Shown here in pieces: positions 41,306 to 50,787 of a DNA stretch of 64,000 nt (positions are counted from its first letter, which is position 1; every line of letters starts with the position of its first letter). Both the position numbers and the translations under genes were made by a program. The notes under the pieces were generated by a model, which was not told the DNA's origin, did no database searches, and worked only from the letters and a program-made list of their open reading frames with translations. Source of the DNA: Centipeda noxia ATCC 43541 (GTDB lineage Bacteria > Bacillota > Negativicutes > Selenomonadales > Selenomonadaceae); contig NZ_GG749278.1 in the NCBI RefSeq assembly GCF_000160555.1, forward strand, positions 29,424 through 93,423, written 5' to 3'.

Positions 41306-43768
41306 CTACGAGATGATGACAGGTCGGATGTTCCAGATATCCCGCGCATACTCGTCAATCGTGCGGTCCGAGGAAAAGCGGCCGGCGTGTGCGACATTCA
41401 TTGCCGCCGTGCGCGCCCAGCCGTCCTTGTCCTTGAACCGCCGCATGACTTCGATGCGCGCGTTGTCGTACGCATTGAAGTCCTTCAGTATAAAGAACTC
41501 GTCGTTCGCGTGCAGCAGATAGTCATACAGCGAACGGAAGTCGCCGTAGGTGCCGTCAACAAGCTGGGTCATCACCGTGCGCACCTTTTCGTTCGTATGA
41601 TACTCATCCCACGCAGAGTAGGCGCCTGACGCATAGTAGTTCATGACCTCTTCCGCCTTGAGCCCGAAGATGACACAGTGATCGCTGCCGACCGCATCGC
41701 GGATCTCGACATTCGCCCCATCGAGCGTGCCGAGCGTGATCGCGCCGTTCATCATGAACTTCATATTGCCCGTGCCCGACGCCTCCTTCGACGCCGTAGA
41801 GATCTGCTCGCTGACATCCGCAGCCGGATAGACAAGCTCGCCGATCGAGACGCCGAAGTTCTCGATGAAGATGACCTTCATAAAATCGTTGACGCGCTTA
41901 TCCTGATTGATGCGGTCGGCGACTACGTTGATGAGGCGAATCGTCTCCTTTGCGATATAGTAGCCAGGGGCCGCCTTTCCGCCGAAGAAATAGGTCACCG
42001 GCTGGGTCAGGAACGACGGTTCGCTGAGCGCCCGATGATAGCGGTACATGATGTGCAGAATGTTCATCAGCTGCCGTTTGTAGGAGTGGATGCGCTTGAC
42101 TTGGATGTCGAACATGGAATCCGGGTTCAGCTTCACGCCGTTGTGCCGCTCAATGTATCGCGCAAGTCCCTCACGGCGCAGATGCTTGATCTTCATGAGC
42201 TGCTCGAGGAAGTTCTTGTCCTCAACATGATCATGCAGACCGTCCATCTGCTCCGGGTGCCGATGCCATTTATGACTGCCGAGAATATCGTCGATCAGCG
42301 CAGCAAGTTCCGGATTTGCGCTCATCAGCCAGCGGCGATGCGTGATGCCGTTGGTCTTATTGTTAAATTTGCGCGGCGTATAGTCGTAGAAATCCTTGAG
42401 TGTCGTGGACTTTAGAATTCCCGTATGGATCTTTGCCACGCCGTTGACGCTGTGTCCGCCGACAATCGAAAGGCGTGCCATGTGAATAACGCCGTCCTGA
42501 ATGATCGAAAGCGCGCGCACCTTGTCCTCATTGCCGGGATAACGGCGGCGTACTTCCTCAAGATGACGGCGGTTGATTTCATCGATGATCATATAGATGC
42601 GCGGAAGCAGCGGCTGGAACATCTCAATGCTCCACGTCTCGAGTGCCTCCGGCATGATTGTGTGGTTCGTATACGCAATCGTGTCGCGCGTGATCGCCCA
42701 TGCGTCCTCCCACGTCAGAGACTCCTCGTCGACGAGAATGCGCATGAGCTCCGCTACGCAGAGCGCGGGGTGCGTATCGTTGATGTGGATGCCGATCTTT
42801 CTGCCGAGATCGTAGATCCCCATCCCGTTCTGCTTGTAGTTGCGGACAATGCTCTGCACGCCTGCCGATACGAAGAAGTACTCCTGAATGAGGCGCATGC
42901 GGCGCCCTTCGAACGTGCTGTCATCCGGATAGAGGTAGCGCGTAATCGACTCGACAAAGCTGCGGTAGTCATTGCGCTGCTGAATTTCCTCCTGCGTCAG
43001 CAGCCCATAGTCGGAAAAGTCGCGATTGACCTCAGCGTTCCACATGCGCAGCGTATTGACCGTCGCATTGTGATAGCCGACAATCGGCATATCATACGGC
43101 ACCGCCATGACGATCATCGGATTCTCATGAACAAGCTCGAGCCGCCCCCCCGCATCGCGCATATAGGCATTGCCGCCGAATTTGACATCCACAGACTTAT
43201 CCGGCTTGCGGTATTCCCATGCAAAGCCGTCGCGCAGCCAGTTGTCCGGAATCTCAACCTGGTTGTCGCCGACGATCTTCTGCTCGAAAAGTCCGTACTG
43301 ATAGCGGATCGTGCATCCGTGTCCGGGCAGGCGGTGTGCTGCGAGCGAGTCGATGAAGCACGCCGCAAGACGGCCGAGGCCGCCGTTGCCGAGCCCCGCA
43401 TCCGGCTCCACCTCATAGGCATCGGAGAGGTTCAGATTAAAGTCCTTGAGCACATCCTTCAGCGCTTCTTCGATGCCGAGATTGATGAGGTTGGATTTCA
43501 GGAGTCTGCCCAGCAGGAACTCAATGGAAAAGTAGTAGATCTGCTTCTCCTGGCGCTCCGCATACTGCCTGTTTGTCTTGATCCAGTTGTCCGAGATGGA
43601 CTGCTTGGCCGTTGCCGCGATCGTCTTGTAGATCTCAATCTCCGTCAGATTTTCTACTTCGCGCCCAAACATGACATGCGCCGTCGTTATGAAGCGGCTC
43701 CTCAAGATCTTCTTCATTGTCTCAAGGGCTTTCCCTGTCGGCCTCATGACCTGATCCTTCTGTGCCAA
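41306..43768 (-). CDS. glgP: Glycogen phosphorylase GlgP (GT35)
   Basis: GlgP removes glucose-1-phosphate from glycogen chain ends with pyridoxal phosphate. The 820-residue protein has EPDAGLGNGGLGRLAACFIDSLA near the N-terminus, the IHINDTHPAL block, and the PLP-lysine signature EASGTGNMKFMMNGAITLGT. The start is placed at TTG 43768 (MAQKDQVMRPTGKALETMKK), with AAGGAG 8 bases upstream; the longer in-frame ORF begins with Cys/His-rich residues that do not fit the family. The upstream gap to glgD holds a long inverted repeat. It sits between the ADP-glucose synthesis genes and glgB. Confidence 0.96.
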   Translation of the reverse strand: MAQKDQVMRPTGKALETMKKILRSRFITTAHVMFGREVENLTEIEIYKTIAATAKQSISDNWIKTNRQYAERQEKQIYYFSIEFLLGRLLKSNLINLGIEEALKDVLKDFNLNLSDAYEVEPDAGLGNGGLGRLAACFIDSLAAHRLPGHGCTIRYQYGLFEQKIVGDNQVEIPDNWLRDGFAWEYRKPDKSVDVKFGGNAYMRDAGGRLELVHENPMIVMAVPYDMPIVGYHNATVNTLRMWNAEVNRDFSDYGLLTQEEIQQRNDYRSFVESITRYLYPDDSTFEGRRMRLIQEYFFVSAGVQSIVRNYKQNGMGIYDLGRKIGIHINDTHPALCVAELMRILVDEESLTWEDAWAITRDTIAYTNHTIMPEALETWSIEMFQPLLPRIYMIIDEINRRHLEEVRRRYPGNEDKVRALSIIQDGVIHMARLSIVGGHSVNGVAKIHTGILKSTTLKDFYDYTPRKFNNKTNGITHRRWLMSANPELAALIDDILGSHKWHRHPEQMDGLHDHVEDKNFLEQLMKIKHLRREGLARYIERHNGVKLNPDSMFDIQVKRIHSYKRQLMNILHIMYRYHRALSEPSFLTQPVTYFFGGKAAPGYYIAKETIRLINVVADRINQDKRVNDFMKVIFIENFGVSIGELVYPAADVSEQISTASKEASGTGNMKFMMNGAITLGTLDGANVEIRDAVGSDHCVIFGLKAEEVMNYYASGAYSAWDEYHTNEKVRTVMTQLVDGTYGDFRSLYDYLLHANDEFFILKDFNAYDNARIEVMRRFKDKDGWARTAAMNVAHAGRFSSDRTIDEYARDIWNIRPVIIS

Positions 43769-43852
43769 ATCGTCCACTCCTTTTCCAAGCGTTCCCCCGG
43801 ACGTAACTTCCTGCATACAGCAGCAATCCCCATGGAAGTGAAGAAACAAGAA

Positions 43853-43906
43853 GCCGTTAGCTCTTCCCGTCCATGCGGCTGGACTGTATAAGGAACCGCT
43901 AACGGC
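43853..43906. repeat. Inverted repeat between glgD and glgP
   Basis: GCCGTTAGC (43853-43861) and GCTAACGGC (43898-43906) are perfect arms, 36 bases apart. They would close a long hairpin in the mRNA just 5' of the glgP start. No T tract follows, so it is not a terminator. Confidence 0.6.
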
Positions 43907-43924
43907 AGTTCAAACGACGCTGCG

Positions 43925-45031
43925 TCAAATCGTTATATTCTTCTTGATCACGAGCGGATACTCCGGAGCTCCCTTCAGCCATTTCTCCGCTGTAATAACA
44001 ACGTTCTTGTCACAGATGACATTCTCGACGAGCGCGCCGTCCTGAATCTCGCATCTCTGCATGATGATCGAGTTGCGGATCTTCACGTCCCTGCCTACCT
44101 TCACCCCGCGGAACAGGACGCTGTTCTCCACCTCACCGCGTACAATGCAGCCGTTCGCGATCAGGGAGTTCGCGACCTTGGCCGTTTCCTTGTACTGCAC
44201 CGGCACGCCGTCCTTAACCTTTGTGTAGATCGGGCGATCGCCCATAAAGAGCTCCTGCCAGACCTCCGGATCGAGGATCTCCATTGTCGCACGGTAGTAG
44301 GTGGACATGGAATCCACATGCGCCGTGTATCCGTTGTGCTCATGGGCGAACATCGTATACTCCGCCGCGCGCCGGATGATCCCGTCGAGGACAAAATCCC
44401 GGCCGCCGCGCTCATAGGCATGCCGCACCGTCTCAACAAAGATGCGCTTGTCCATCAGATAGATGCCCATGGATACCTTCATGCCGTGATAGGCCACAGG
44501 CTTCTCGGATATGTCCAGCACCAAGCCGTTCTCTGCCGTCTCCAGCACAATGTTGTTGCCCGTATTCTCGTCAATCGTCGTATGCGATACGAGGGTGATG
44601 TCTGCGCCCGTATTCTGATGGAAGCGCAGGATTTTATCAAAGTCCACGTTGTAGACGAAGCTGCCGTTCGTCAGCAGAATATAGCGCGAGGACGCATGCT
44701 CGATGAAGTCCAGGTTGTGATAGAAATTCTTGAGATCCCCCGTGCGCCGCTGCGGATCTTCATGCACCGCAGGCAGGTAGAACAGGCCGTCATGACGACG
44801 CGCCAGATCCCAGTCCTTTCCGGAGCGCAGGTGATCAAGCACGGAGCGCGGCTCATCGGGCAGCATAACCCCCACCTTGCTCACTCCGGAGTTGACCATG
44901 CTCGAAAGTGCAAAGTCAATCAGCCGATACCGCCCGGCAAAGGGAATGGATTCAACCGCACGCCGATCGGCGAGTTCACGAATGAAGCTCCCGTCTTCGT
45001 GCAGGTTGATGAGTCCCATTACGGTATTCAT
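43925..45031 (-). CDS. glgD: Glucose-1-phosphate adenylyltransferase, GlgD subunit
   Basis: A 368-residue nucleotidyltransferase-fold protein with a C-terminal left-handed beta-helix (hexapeptide-like SVLFRGVKVGRDVKIRNSIIMQRCEI). It lacks the strict catalytic GGxGxRLxxLT loop of GlgC (its start reads GLINLHEDGSFIRELADRR), as typical of the Firmicute GlgD partner, which tunes the activity of GlgC in a hetero-oligomer. FAGRYRLIDFALSSMVNSGV and SGKDWDLARR fit the family. It lies between glgC and glgP. Confidence 0.95.
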   Translation of the reverse strand: MNTVMGLINLHEDGSFIRELADRRAVESIPFAGRYRLIDFALSSMVNSGVSKVGVMLPDEPRSVLDHLRSGKDWDLARRHDGLFYLPAVHEDPQRRTGDLKNFYHNLDFIEHASSRYILLTNGSFVYNVDFDKILRFHQNTGADITLVSHTTIDENTGNNIVLETAENGLVLDISEKPVAYHGMKVSMGIYLMDKRIFVETVRHAYERGGRDFVLDGIIRRAAEYTMFAHEHNGYTAHVDSMSTYYRATMEILDPEVWQELFMGDRPIYTKVKDGVPVQYKETAKVANSLIANGCIVRGEVENSVLFRGVKVGRDVKIRNSIIMQRCEIQDGALVENVICDKNVVITAEKWLKGAPEYPLVIKKNITI

Positions 45032-45061
45032 GGTATCTTCACTCCGTTCTCTTCGGACTGA

Positions 45062-46216
45062 TCAGCCGACGCGCTGCGCGGTCGATGCGGCACTCACGGT
45101 CTCCCCCTCGGGAATGACCGTGATCTGCGTCTCCTCGCCGATGACCCGTGCTCCCTCCTCCATGACAGCGTGCTGCGCGAGAATCGCATAGTCAACCATT
45201 GCACCGTCGCCTACGACGGCGGACGGAAGCAGAACGGAGTTGCGCACAACGGCCCCCTTTCCCACGCGAACCCCGGGGAAGATCACAGAGTTCTCGACGG
45301 TGCCGAGGATCATCGTTCCCTCGCTGATCATCGAGCGCACAACCCGCGCATCCTTTCCGACAAACTGCGGCGGCATCGAGGGGTTGAACGAGTAAATGCG
45401 CCACTTGCCGGAGAGCTCAAACGGCGGCTCATCCTGCAGGAGATCCATATTTGCCTGCCAAAGGCTCTCGATCGTTCCGACATCTTTCCAGTAGCCGCTG
45501 AACGCATAGGAGTAAAGGCGCCCTTCATCGGCGAGCATCTTCGGAATGATGTCCTTGCCGAAGTCGTGGCTGGACGTCTCACTCCTCGCATCTGCTGTGA
45601 GATACTCCGCAAGATAGTCGCGGTTGAATATATAGATGCCCATGGAGGCAAGATTGCTCTTCGGCTTTGCCGGTTTCTCCTCAAACTCGACAATCCGTCC
45701 GCTCTCGTCCGTGTTCATAATGCCGAATCGCGGTGCCTCATCCCAAGGAACCTCGAACACGCCGATCGTCGCCTGTGCCTTGTTCTTCTTGTGGTGTTCG
45801 AGCATCCACGCATAGTCCATCGTATAGATGTGATCCCCCGAGAGGATCAGCACGTACGCGGGATCCGCCATGTCGATGAAGTTGAGATTCTGGTAAATCG
45901 CATCTGCCGTACCGCGATACCATTCGGCTCCCTTCTCCTGCGCGTACGGAGGCAGAACGAACAGCCCTCCGTCACGTTTATCAAGATCCCATGCGCTGCC
46001 CGAACCGAGGTATTGGTTCAGCTCCAGCGGACGGTACTGCGTCAGCACGCCGACCTTCTCGATGCCGGAATTGACGCAGTTGCTGAGCGGAAAATCAATG
46101 ATGCGGTATTTCCCCCCGAACGGAACCGCCGGCTTTGCCACCCGCTTTGTGAGCGCGCCCAAGCGGCTGCCCTGGCCGCCTGCCAAAATCATTGCCAAGC
46201 ACTCTGTTTTTTTCAT
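45062..46216 (-). CDS. glgC: Glucose-1-phosphate adenylyltransferase, catalytic subunit GlgC
   Basis: GlgC forms ADP-glucose from ATP and glucose-1-phosphate, the committed step to glycogen. The 384-residue protein shows the nucleotide loop [44 protein letters not shown], the [13 protein letters not shown] block, [10 protein letters not shown], and a C-terminal beta-helix. ATG at 46216 is chosen because GGGGAG lies 9-10 bases upstream and it matches the family start; the in-frame extension to 46303 has none. It is the first gene of the operon. Confidence 0.97.
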   Translation of the reverse strand: MKKTECLAMILAGGQGSRLGALTKRVAKPAVPFGGKYRIIDFPLSNCVNSGIEKVGVLTQYRPLELNQYLGSGSAWDLDKRDGGLFVLPPYAQEKGAEWYRGTADAIYQNLNFIDMADPAYVLILSGDHIYTMDYAWMLEHHKKNKAQATIGVFEVPWDEAPRFGIMNTDESGRIVEFEEKPAKPKSNLASMGIYIFNRDYLAEYLTADARSETSSHDFGKDIIPKMLADEGRLYSYAFSGYWKDVGTIESLWQANMDLLQDEPPFELSGKWRIYSFNPSMPPQFVGKDARVVRSMISEGTMILGTVENSVIFPGVRVGKGAVVRNSVLLPSAVVGDGAMVDYAILAQHAVMEEGARVIGEETQITVIPEGETVSAASTAQRVG

Positions 46217-46235
46217 AGGTACTTCTCCCCTCGAA

Positions 46236-46251
46236 GATACCGGGCGGTATC
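46236..46251. promoter_or_regulatory. 16-bp palindrome in the glgC leader
   Basis: GATACCGGGCGGTATC is a perfect 7-2-7 palindrome about 20 bases before the glgC start, just upstream of the ribosome site. It could be an operator or a small hairpin affecting translation. Confidence 0.5.
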
Positions 46252-46450
46252 CCCAACATATATGACAGGACAAGCCGTGCAGGCGCACCGTACAGCCGCA
46301 CATCTTGCCGCATTACTGCCTGCTTGCCGGATATTCTTTCCATCTTGCTCTTGTCTTTCCTTTTCTCTTCTTTATATTTATATTATCTATATTTATTCGA
46401 TAAACAGACCGAATTTCCTGCAAGATATTGATCATGCTTTCAGCATTTTT
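46252..46450. other. Intergenic region between glgC and the tetR-like gene
   Basis: The stretch is strongly AT-rich around 46370-46420 (TATTTATATTATCTATATTT-like) and should hold the glg operon promoter, but no -35/-10 pair is clear enough to call. No ORF or RNA structure stands out. Confidence 0.4.
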
Positions 46451-47029
46451 TCATTTTAATGTTCGGTCCGATCCGCGAAAAATCGGTGCAATAACCGCCG
46501 CATACATTTCCGTCATCTCCTCCGGCGTTCGCGCGTATCTGCCGCGCATCCACCATTCCACCATCAACACGAAGCTGCCCGTAATGTGGCTGATGAGGAA
46601 GTCGTCAGGGAGCGCATGATCGTGCAGAAATGCATGCCCGCGTGCGGTTAGTGTCTCACTCAGCTTTTCCCTGAAATAACGGAGGAATAGGTCCCTGCTC
46701 TCGCAGGTCAGGAGACTGCGTATATTTTTCTGCTGATCCTGCATATGATAGAGCATGTGTGAGATGATCATCGCGGGATTGTCCGGGTCGTGGGAGAAGT
46801 CATGGCTTCCCTCGTCCGAGACATCCTCGAGCACATGGGAAAACATGTCCTCGCACATCGCGCGCAGGAGCATATCCTTCGTCTCGAAATGCGTGTAAAA
46901 GGTGCTGCGCCCAACATCCGCGGCATCAATGATATCCTGGACCGTAATGTTTTCATATCGCTTGCATGCGAGAAGCTCATGAAATGCGGCAAGAATTGCC
47001 GCACGCGTCTTTTTTCGGCGCCGCTCCAT
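46451..47029 (-). CDS. TetR family transcriptional regulator
   Basis: A 192-residue regulator with an N-terminal TetR helix-turn-helix (KTRAAILAAFHELLACKRYENITVQDIIDAADVGRSTFYTHFETKDMLLRAM, here residues about 6-56) and a variable helical ligand-binding domain. ATG 47029 has GGGGAG upstream. It is divergent from a metal P-type ATPase gene; a 20-bp inverted repeat over that gene's predicted start is a good candidate operator, so local control of the pump is plausible. The inducer is unknown. Confidence 0.9.
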   Translation of the reverse strand: MERRRKKTRAAILAAFHELLACKRYENITVQDIIDAADVGRSTFYTHFETKDMLLRAMCEDMFSHVLEDVSDEGSHDFSHDPDNPAMIISHMLYHMQDQQKNIRSLLTCESRDLFLRYFREKLSETLTARGHAFLHDHALPDDFLISHITGSFVLMVEWWMRGRYARTPEEMTEMYAAVIAPIFRGSDRTLK

Positions 47030-47110
47030 ATAATCTCCCCTCTCCGCATCCCGCTGGATAAACATTTTGCACGTTTTGTCCTGTAACGAACATTTTCGGC
47101 GAACTGTTTC

Positions 47111-47139
47111 TTACGATTGTTTCGCACTTATTGTACTAT
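47111..47139 (+). promoter_or_regulatory. Predicted promoter of the P-type ATPase gene
   Basis: TTACGA (47111-47116) and TACTAT (47134-47139) are 17 bases apart. The -35 is weak. Confidence 0.4.
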
Positions 47140-47144
47140 ATGTC

Positions 47145-47164
47145 CAGAACTGAAACAAGTTCTG
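47145..47164. promoter_or_regulatory. Candidate TetR-type operator in the tetR/P-type ATPase intergenic region
   Basis: CAGAACT-GAAACA-AGTTCTG is a perfect inverted repeat with 7-bp arms. It lies at about +1 to +20 of the predicted pump transcript, where a bound repressor would block initiation or early elongation. Confidence 0.55.
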
Positions 47165-47200
47165 TTTTGCAGATGCACATCTCACCAGGGAGGTTTCTAT

Positions 47201-49069
47201 ATGCTTCATGAATGGCTCAAAAGCGCGCCGCGTCCCACCTTCGCCTGCGCGATCGTGTCACTCCCGGCACTCGCACTGAGTTTCTTCGGCGGTGCGGAGC
47301 AGATGCTTGGCTTTGATCCCGCGTGGGCCGCGATCATACTCTGCGGCGTTCCCATACTCCACGTCGCCGGGCGCGGTATTCTAAACGGCTTTGACATCCG
47401 CGCGGGCGTTCTCGTCTCCATCGCGCTCATTGCGGCCATCGTGACGGAGGAATACTTCGCCGCAGGCGAGGTTGCCCTCATCATGCAGCTCGGTACCCTG
47501 CTCGAGGACTGGACGGTGGACCGCGCGCGGCAGGGCATCGAGAGCCTGCTCCAATACGTCCCGCAGACAGCGCATGTCCTCCGCGATGGGAAAGAGTCCC
47601 TTCTGCCCGTTGACGAGATTCGCCGCGGCGATTTGCTTCGGATTCATGCGGGCGAGGCGATCCCCGTCGACGGCATTCTAACCGAGGGAGAGTCCGCCGT
47701 CGACGCATCGATGATGACGGGAGAATCCCTCCCCGTCGACAAACATCCGGGCGATGCGCTCATGAGCGGTACGATCAACACCTATGGCATCTTCACGATG
47801 CGTGCGGAGCGGACCGGCGCGGATTCCTCCCTCCAGCGCATGATCGCGCTGGCACGCGATGTCGATGCCAAGAAGGCCCCCATCGTCCGCCTCGCCGACC
47901 GCTGGGCATCCCGCCTCGTCCTCGCTGCACTCGTCTGTGCAGGCGCAATCTGGTGGGGCACGGGGGAGTTCATCCGCGCGGTCACCGCACTCGTTGTTTT
48001 CTGCCCCTGCGCGCTCGTCCTGGCGACGCCGACCGCCGTCGCAGCTGCAATCGCCAACCTCACGCAGCGCGGCATTCTGATCCGGAGGGCAGATGCTCTT
48101 GAACGCCTTGCCAAAGTAGATACGATCGCCTTTGACAAGACGGGGACGCTGACCAGCGGCACCCCGTCCGTGATCGCCGTACAGTCTCTCTCTGATGCAT
48201 ACGCGGAGCGGGATATTCTCCGCCTCGCCGCCGCGGCCGAACAGCATTCCGAGCATCCGCTCGGGCGCGCCGTCACCGCTGCTTGGCGGAATACGGGAGA
48301 GCCTCTTCCCGCCGTATCCGGAGCACAGGTTCTCGCAGGAAAGGGCATCTCTGCAAAAGTGGGCGGCAAGGGCATCACGGTCGGAAAACCGACGCTCTTT
48401 TCACTCCCGGAATCTGCCTTGGATTTTACGGTGCGGTACACACAGGATGGAGCAAGCGTCAGCGCTGTCGCAGCCGATGACAAAATCGTCGGCATGATCG
48501 CCCTGGCAGACTGCATCCGCAGCGATACGCCGAAGGCCATCACCTCGCTGCGCCATCTCGGCCTCACCCCGCTTCTCCTCACCGGCGACAATGCGCGCGT
48601 CGCAGAGCATATCGGCACACAGGCAGGCATTACAGAAATCCAAAGCGATCTCCTGCCGGACGAAAAGATGAAACACATCGAACGCAGAGGACCGTTCATC
48701 GCTATGGTCGGTGACGGCGTCAACGACGCACTGGCCCTGAGATCCGCCTATGCCGGCATCGCCATGGGCGGCATCGGCTCCGACATCGCCGTCGCGTCGG
48801 CAGACGCGGTACTCGTCAGCGATGACATCCGCCGCCTGCCCGCGCTTATCCGCATGGCGCACCGCACAATGAAAAAAATACAGCAAAATATTATCTTTGG
48901 CCTTGCAATCAACTTCATCGCGCTCGGCCTGTCGGCTGCCGGCATCCTGACTCCCGCGACGGGGGCGCTCTGGCACAACGCGGGCTCGCTCTTCGTCGTC
49001 GTGAATGCGGCGCTCCTGCTCACAGTCGCGAAGAAAGAAAAAAATATTGCATTTTCTGCACCCGTGTGA
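47201..49069 (+). CDS. Heavy-metal translocating P-type ATPase (P1B), no N-terminal metal domain
   Basis: A 622-residue P1B-type ATPase. The transmembrane metal motif is CPC (FCPCALVLATPTAV), the phosphorylation site DKTGTLTSG, the HP locus SEHPLGRAV, and the hinge GDGVNDALAL. TGES appears as MTGESLPVDKHPG. The usual N-terminal HMA or His-rich metal-binding domain is missing; residues 1-30 lead straight into the first TM. The last TMs contain HNAGSLFVVVNAALLL, typical of Zn/Cd/Pb-type pumps. The metal is a guess. ATG 47201 has GGGAGG upstream. The stop codon lies within the rpsT promoter. Confidence 0.93.
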   Translation: MLHEWLKSAPRPTFACAIVSLPALALSFFGGAEQMLGFDPAWAAIILCGVPILHVAGRGILNGFDIRAGVLVSIALIAAIVTEEYFAAGEVALIMQLGTLLEDWTVDRARQGIESLLQYVPQTAHVLRDGKESLLPVDEIRRGDLLRIHAGEAIPVDGILTEGESAVDASMMTGESLPVDKHPGDALMSGTINTYGIFTMRAERTGADSSLQRMIALARDVDAKKAPIVRLADRWASRLVLAALVCAGAIWWGTGEFIRAVTALVVFCPCALVLATPTAVAAAIANLTQRGILIRRADALERLAKVDTIAFDKTGTLTSGTPSVIAVQSLSDAYAERDILRLAAAAEQHSEHPLGRAVTAAWRNTGEPLPAVSGAQVLAGKGISAKVGGKGITVGKPTLFSLPESALDFTVRYTQDGASVSAVAADDKIVGMIALADCIRSDTPKAITSLRHLGLTPLLLTGDNARVAEHIGTQAGITEIQSDLLPDEKMKHIERRGPFIAMVGDGVNDALALRSAYAGIAMGGIGSDIAVASADAVLVSDDIRRLPALIRMAHRTMKKIQQNIIFGLAINFIALGLSAAGILTPATGALWHNAGSLFVVVNAALLLTVAKKEKNIAFSAPV

Positions 49070-49075
49070 TAGAAT
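49047..49075 (+). promoter_or_regulatory. rpsT promoter, overlapping the end of the P-type ATPase gene
   Basis: TTGCAT (49047-49052) and TAGAAT (49070-49075) are 17 bases apart with an extended -10 TG. The ATPase stop codon (49067-49069) lies inside the spacer. Confidence 0.7.
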
Positions 49076-49110
49076 GGCTCAGTACATTTTCAGTCGAGGG
49101 GGTGAACGAT

Positions 49111-49377
49111 TTGCCAAACATCAAGGCATCTATTCTGAGTGTAAAGTCTGACGCCAAGCGCCGCGCGCGCAATGTTGCAGAGAAGACGCGCGTCCGCCGT
49201 GCGATCCGCAGCGTCAATGACGCTGTCGCCGCCGGCAATGCGGATGAGGCGAAAACCCTCCTCGTTGCGGCATACAAGTCCATCGATCAAGCGGCTGCAA
49301 ACAACGTCTACCATAAGAACGCTGCAGCGCGCAAGAAGTCGCGTCTTGCCAAAAAGGTCAACGCGCTGGCACAGTAA
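49111..49377 (+). CDS. rpsT: 30S ribosomal protein S20
   Basis: An 88-residue highly basic protein with the S20 pattern: PNIKASILSVKSDAKRRARN at the start, VRRAIRSVNDAVAAGN in the middle, and KNAAARKKSRLAKKVNAL at the end. It binds 16S rRNA early in 30S assembly. The start is TTG (49111) with GAGGGGG upstream; S20 genes often use TTG starts, linked to autoregulation in enterics. Separate from other ribosomal genes, with its own promoter and terminator. Confidence 0.97.
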   Translation: MPNIKASILSVKSDAKRRARNVAEKTRVRRAIRSVNDAVAAGNADEAKTLLVAAYKSIDQAAANNVYHKNAAARKKSRLAKKVNALAQ

Positions 49378-49383
49378 GATATC

Positions 49384-49416
49384 AAAAACGCCGTTCCATT
49401 CGGAATGGCGTTTTTT
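49384..49416 (+). terminator. Intrinsic terminator after rpsT
   Basis: AAAAACGCC/GGCGTTTTT with inner TTCC/GGAA pairing and loop ATTC, ending in T6. Confidence 0.9.
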
Positions 49417-49523
49417 GATGTCAATTTTCCGGTTGTGATCAAACCATTTTCTTAAACACATGGAACCCCAAAGGCGACGATGCCGCGCCGAAGTCCCCGA
49501 TAAAAAAAGCAAGCACGTTTTCC

Positions 49524-49552
49524 TTTACATGATATATTCTCCGTAGTATATT
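49524..49552 (+). promoter_or_regulatory. Predicted promoter of the MFS gene
   Basis: TTTACA (49524-49529) and TATATT (49547-49552) are 17 bases apart. Confidence 0.55.
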
Positions 49553-49610
49553 GAAAAATGGTCACATACACAGCACGCAGCCGTACCATCAGAAAACGAA
49601 AGGTCGTCCC

Positions 49611-50780
49611 ATGAAAAGTATAAGGAGTGAAGCGCTCTGGACACGCGAATTCCTCGGTCTGAGCCTGAGCAATTTCCTCATCTACGTCACGCAGTATGCT
49701 ATGATCGCGGCGCTGCCCATCATCATCATGACGGAGTACGGCGGCGGCGATGTGGAAGCGGGGCTCGCCATGACATTCTTCCAGATCGGTACGGTCGCTG
49801 CGCGTCCTTGGGCGGGGATCCTCATCGACGCGGTCAATAAACGGCGCCTCATGATCGGGATCACCGTCCTTTTCTTCCTCGTCATGACTGCATTCGCCTT
49901 TGCTGCGGCACTCTCGGTCCTTTACGGACTCCGCCTGCTCCACGGCATCATCTTCGCCGTGTCGACGACAACGGCGGCGGCGCTTACGGCACTCATCCTC
50001 CCGCCTGCACGCAAGGGAGAGGGCATCGGATACTTTGCCCTCTCGACAAATCTTGCGATGGTCATCGGCCCGATGATCGGACTTTTGATGATGGAGCATT
50101 TCTCAGCGACCGTGCTCTTCTTTACGCTCAGCGCCCTCGCCGCACTCTCAATTGCCGCCGGCGGAATGCACGATCTGCCGGATGCGGTTATACTGCCGCA
50201 GCGAACCGCGTGCACGATTTCCGTAAGCACGTTCATTGAGCGCCGTGCAATGGCGCCCGCTCTCATCGCAGGCATTCTCTTCTTTGCCTACGGCAGCGTG
50301 CTTACCTTCATCCCACTTTATACGCGCAGTCTCGGGCTCGCCGCAGAGACGAGCCTCTTCTACGCATGCTATGCGGGCGCAATTCTCGTGACGCGCCCCT
50401 TCATCGGACGTATCTTTGACCAAAAGGGCCCGGATTACACCGTCTGCCCGGGGCTTCTCCTCTTTGCCGGAGGAATGGCCCTCCTCGGCAGCATCACAGA
50501 ACTCTCCGGGCTGATCGCTGCCGCACTGCTCCTCGGCATCGGTTTCGGCGCGGTCACCCCTGCACTCCAAACACTTGCCGTGCGCAGCGCTCCGCCTGCG
50601 CGTGCGGGCGTTGCGACCGCAACTTACTTCTGGTCGCTGGATATCAGCGTCGGACTTGCTGCCGCAGGACTTGGCGTTGTTGCCGTCACCTGCGGCTACG
50701 CGTTCACATACAGTGTCGTTGATGTGTTCGTCATTGCCCTTGGCGCACTCTGCTACGCTCTTTGGCGCAGATGTGCATAA
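49611..50780 (+). CDS. MFS family transporter
   Basis: A 389-residue protein with about 12 hydrophobic segments. The cytoplasmic loop 2-3 motif appears as PWAGILIDAVNKRRLMIGI (a variant of G-x-x-x-D-R-x-G-R-R), and a matching loop in the second half is RPFIGRIFDQKGPDYTVCPG. This looks like a DHA1-type drug or metabolite exporter; the substrate is unknown. ATG 49611 is chosen as the first Met before a TM-like stretch (FLGLSLSNFLIYVTQYAMIAA), with AAAGG upstream; an upstream in-frame extension is hydrophilic. A terminator follows. Confidence 0.9.
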   Translation: MKSIRSEALWTREFLGLSLSNFLIYVTQYAMIAALPIIIMTEYGGGDVEAGLAMTFFQIGTVAARPWAGILIDAVNKRRLMIGITVLFFLVMTAFAFAAALSVLYGLRLLHGIIFAVSTTTAAALTALILPPARKGEGIGYFALSTNLAMVIGPMIGLLMMEHFSATVLFFTLSALAALSIAAGGMHDLPDAVILPQRTACTISVSTFIERRAMAPALIAGILFFAYGSVLTFIPLYTRSLGLAAETSLFYACYAGAILVTRPFIGRIFDQKGPDYTVCPGLLLFAGGMALLGSITELSGLIAAALLLGIGFGAVTPALQTLAVRSAPPARAGVATATYFWSLDISVGLAAAGLGVVAVTCGYAFTYSVVDVFVIALGALCYALWRRCA

Positions 50781-50787
50781 TATGAAA

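Noticed and set aside
41306..43849. 847-codon version of GlgP
   Set aside because: The first 27 residues are Cys/His-rich, unlike the family; TTG 43768 has the ribosome site.
34110..43891. Several long plus-strand ORFs (240-520 codons) opposite the glycogen genes
   Set aside because: High-GC antisense shadows with no recognisable domain and no ribosome sites.
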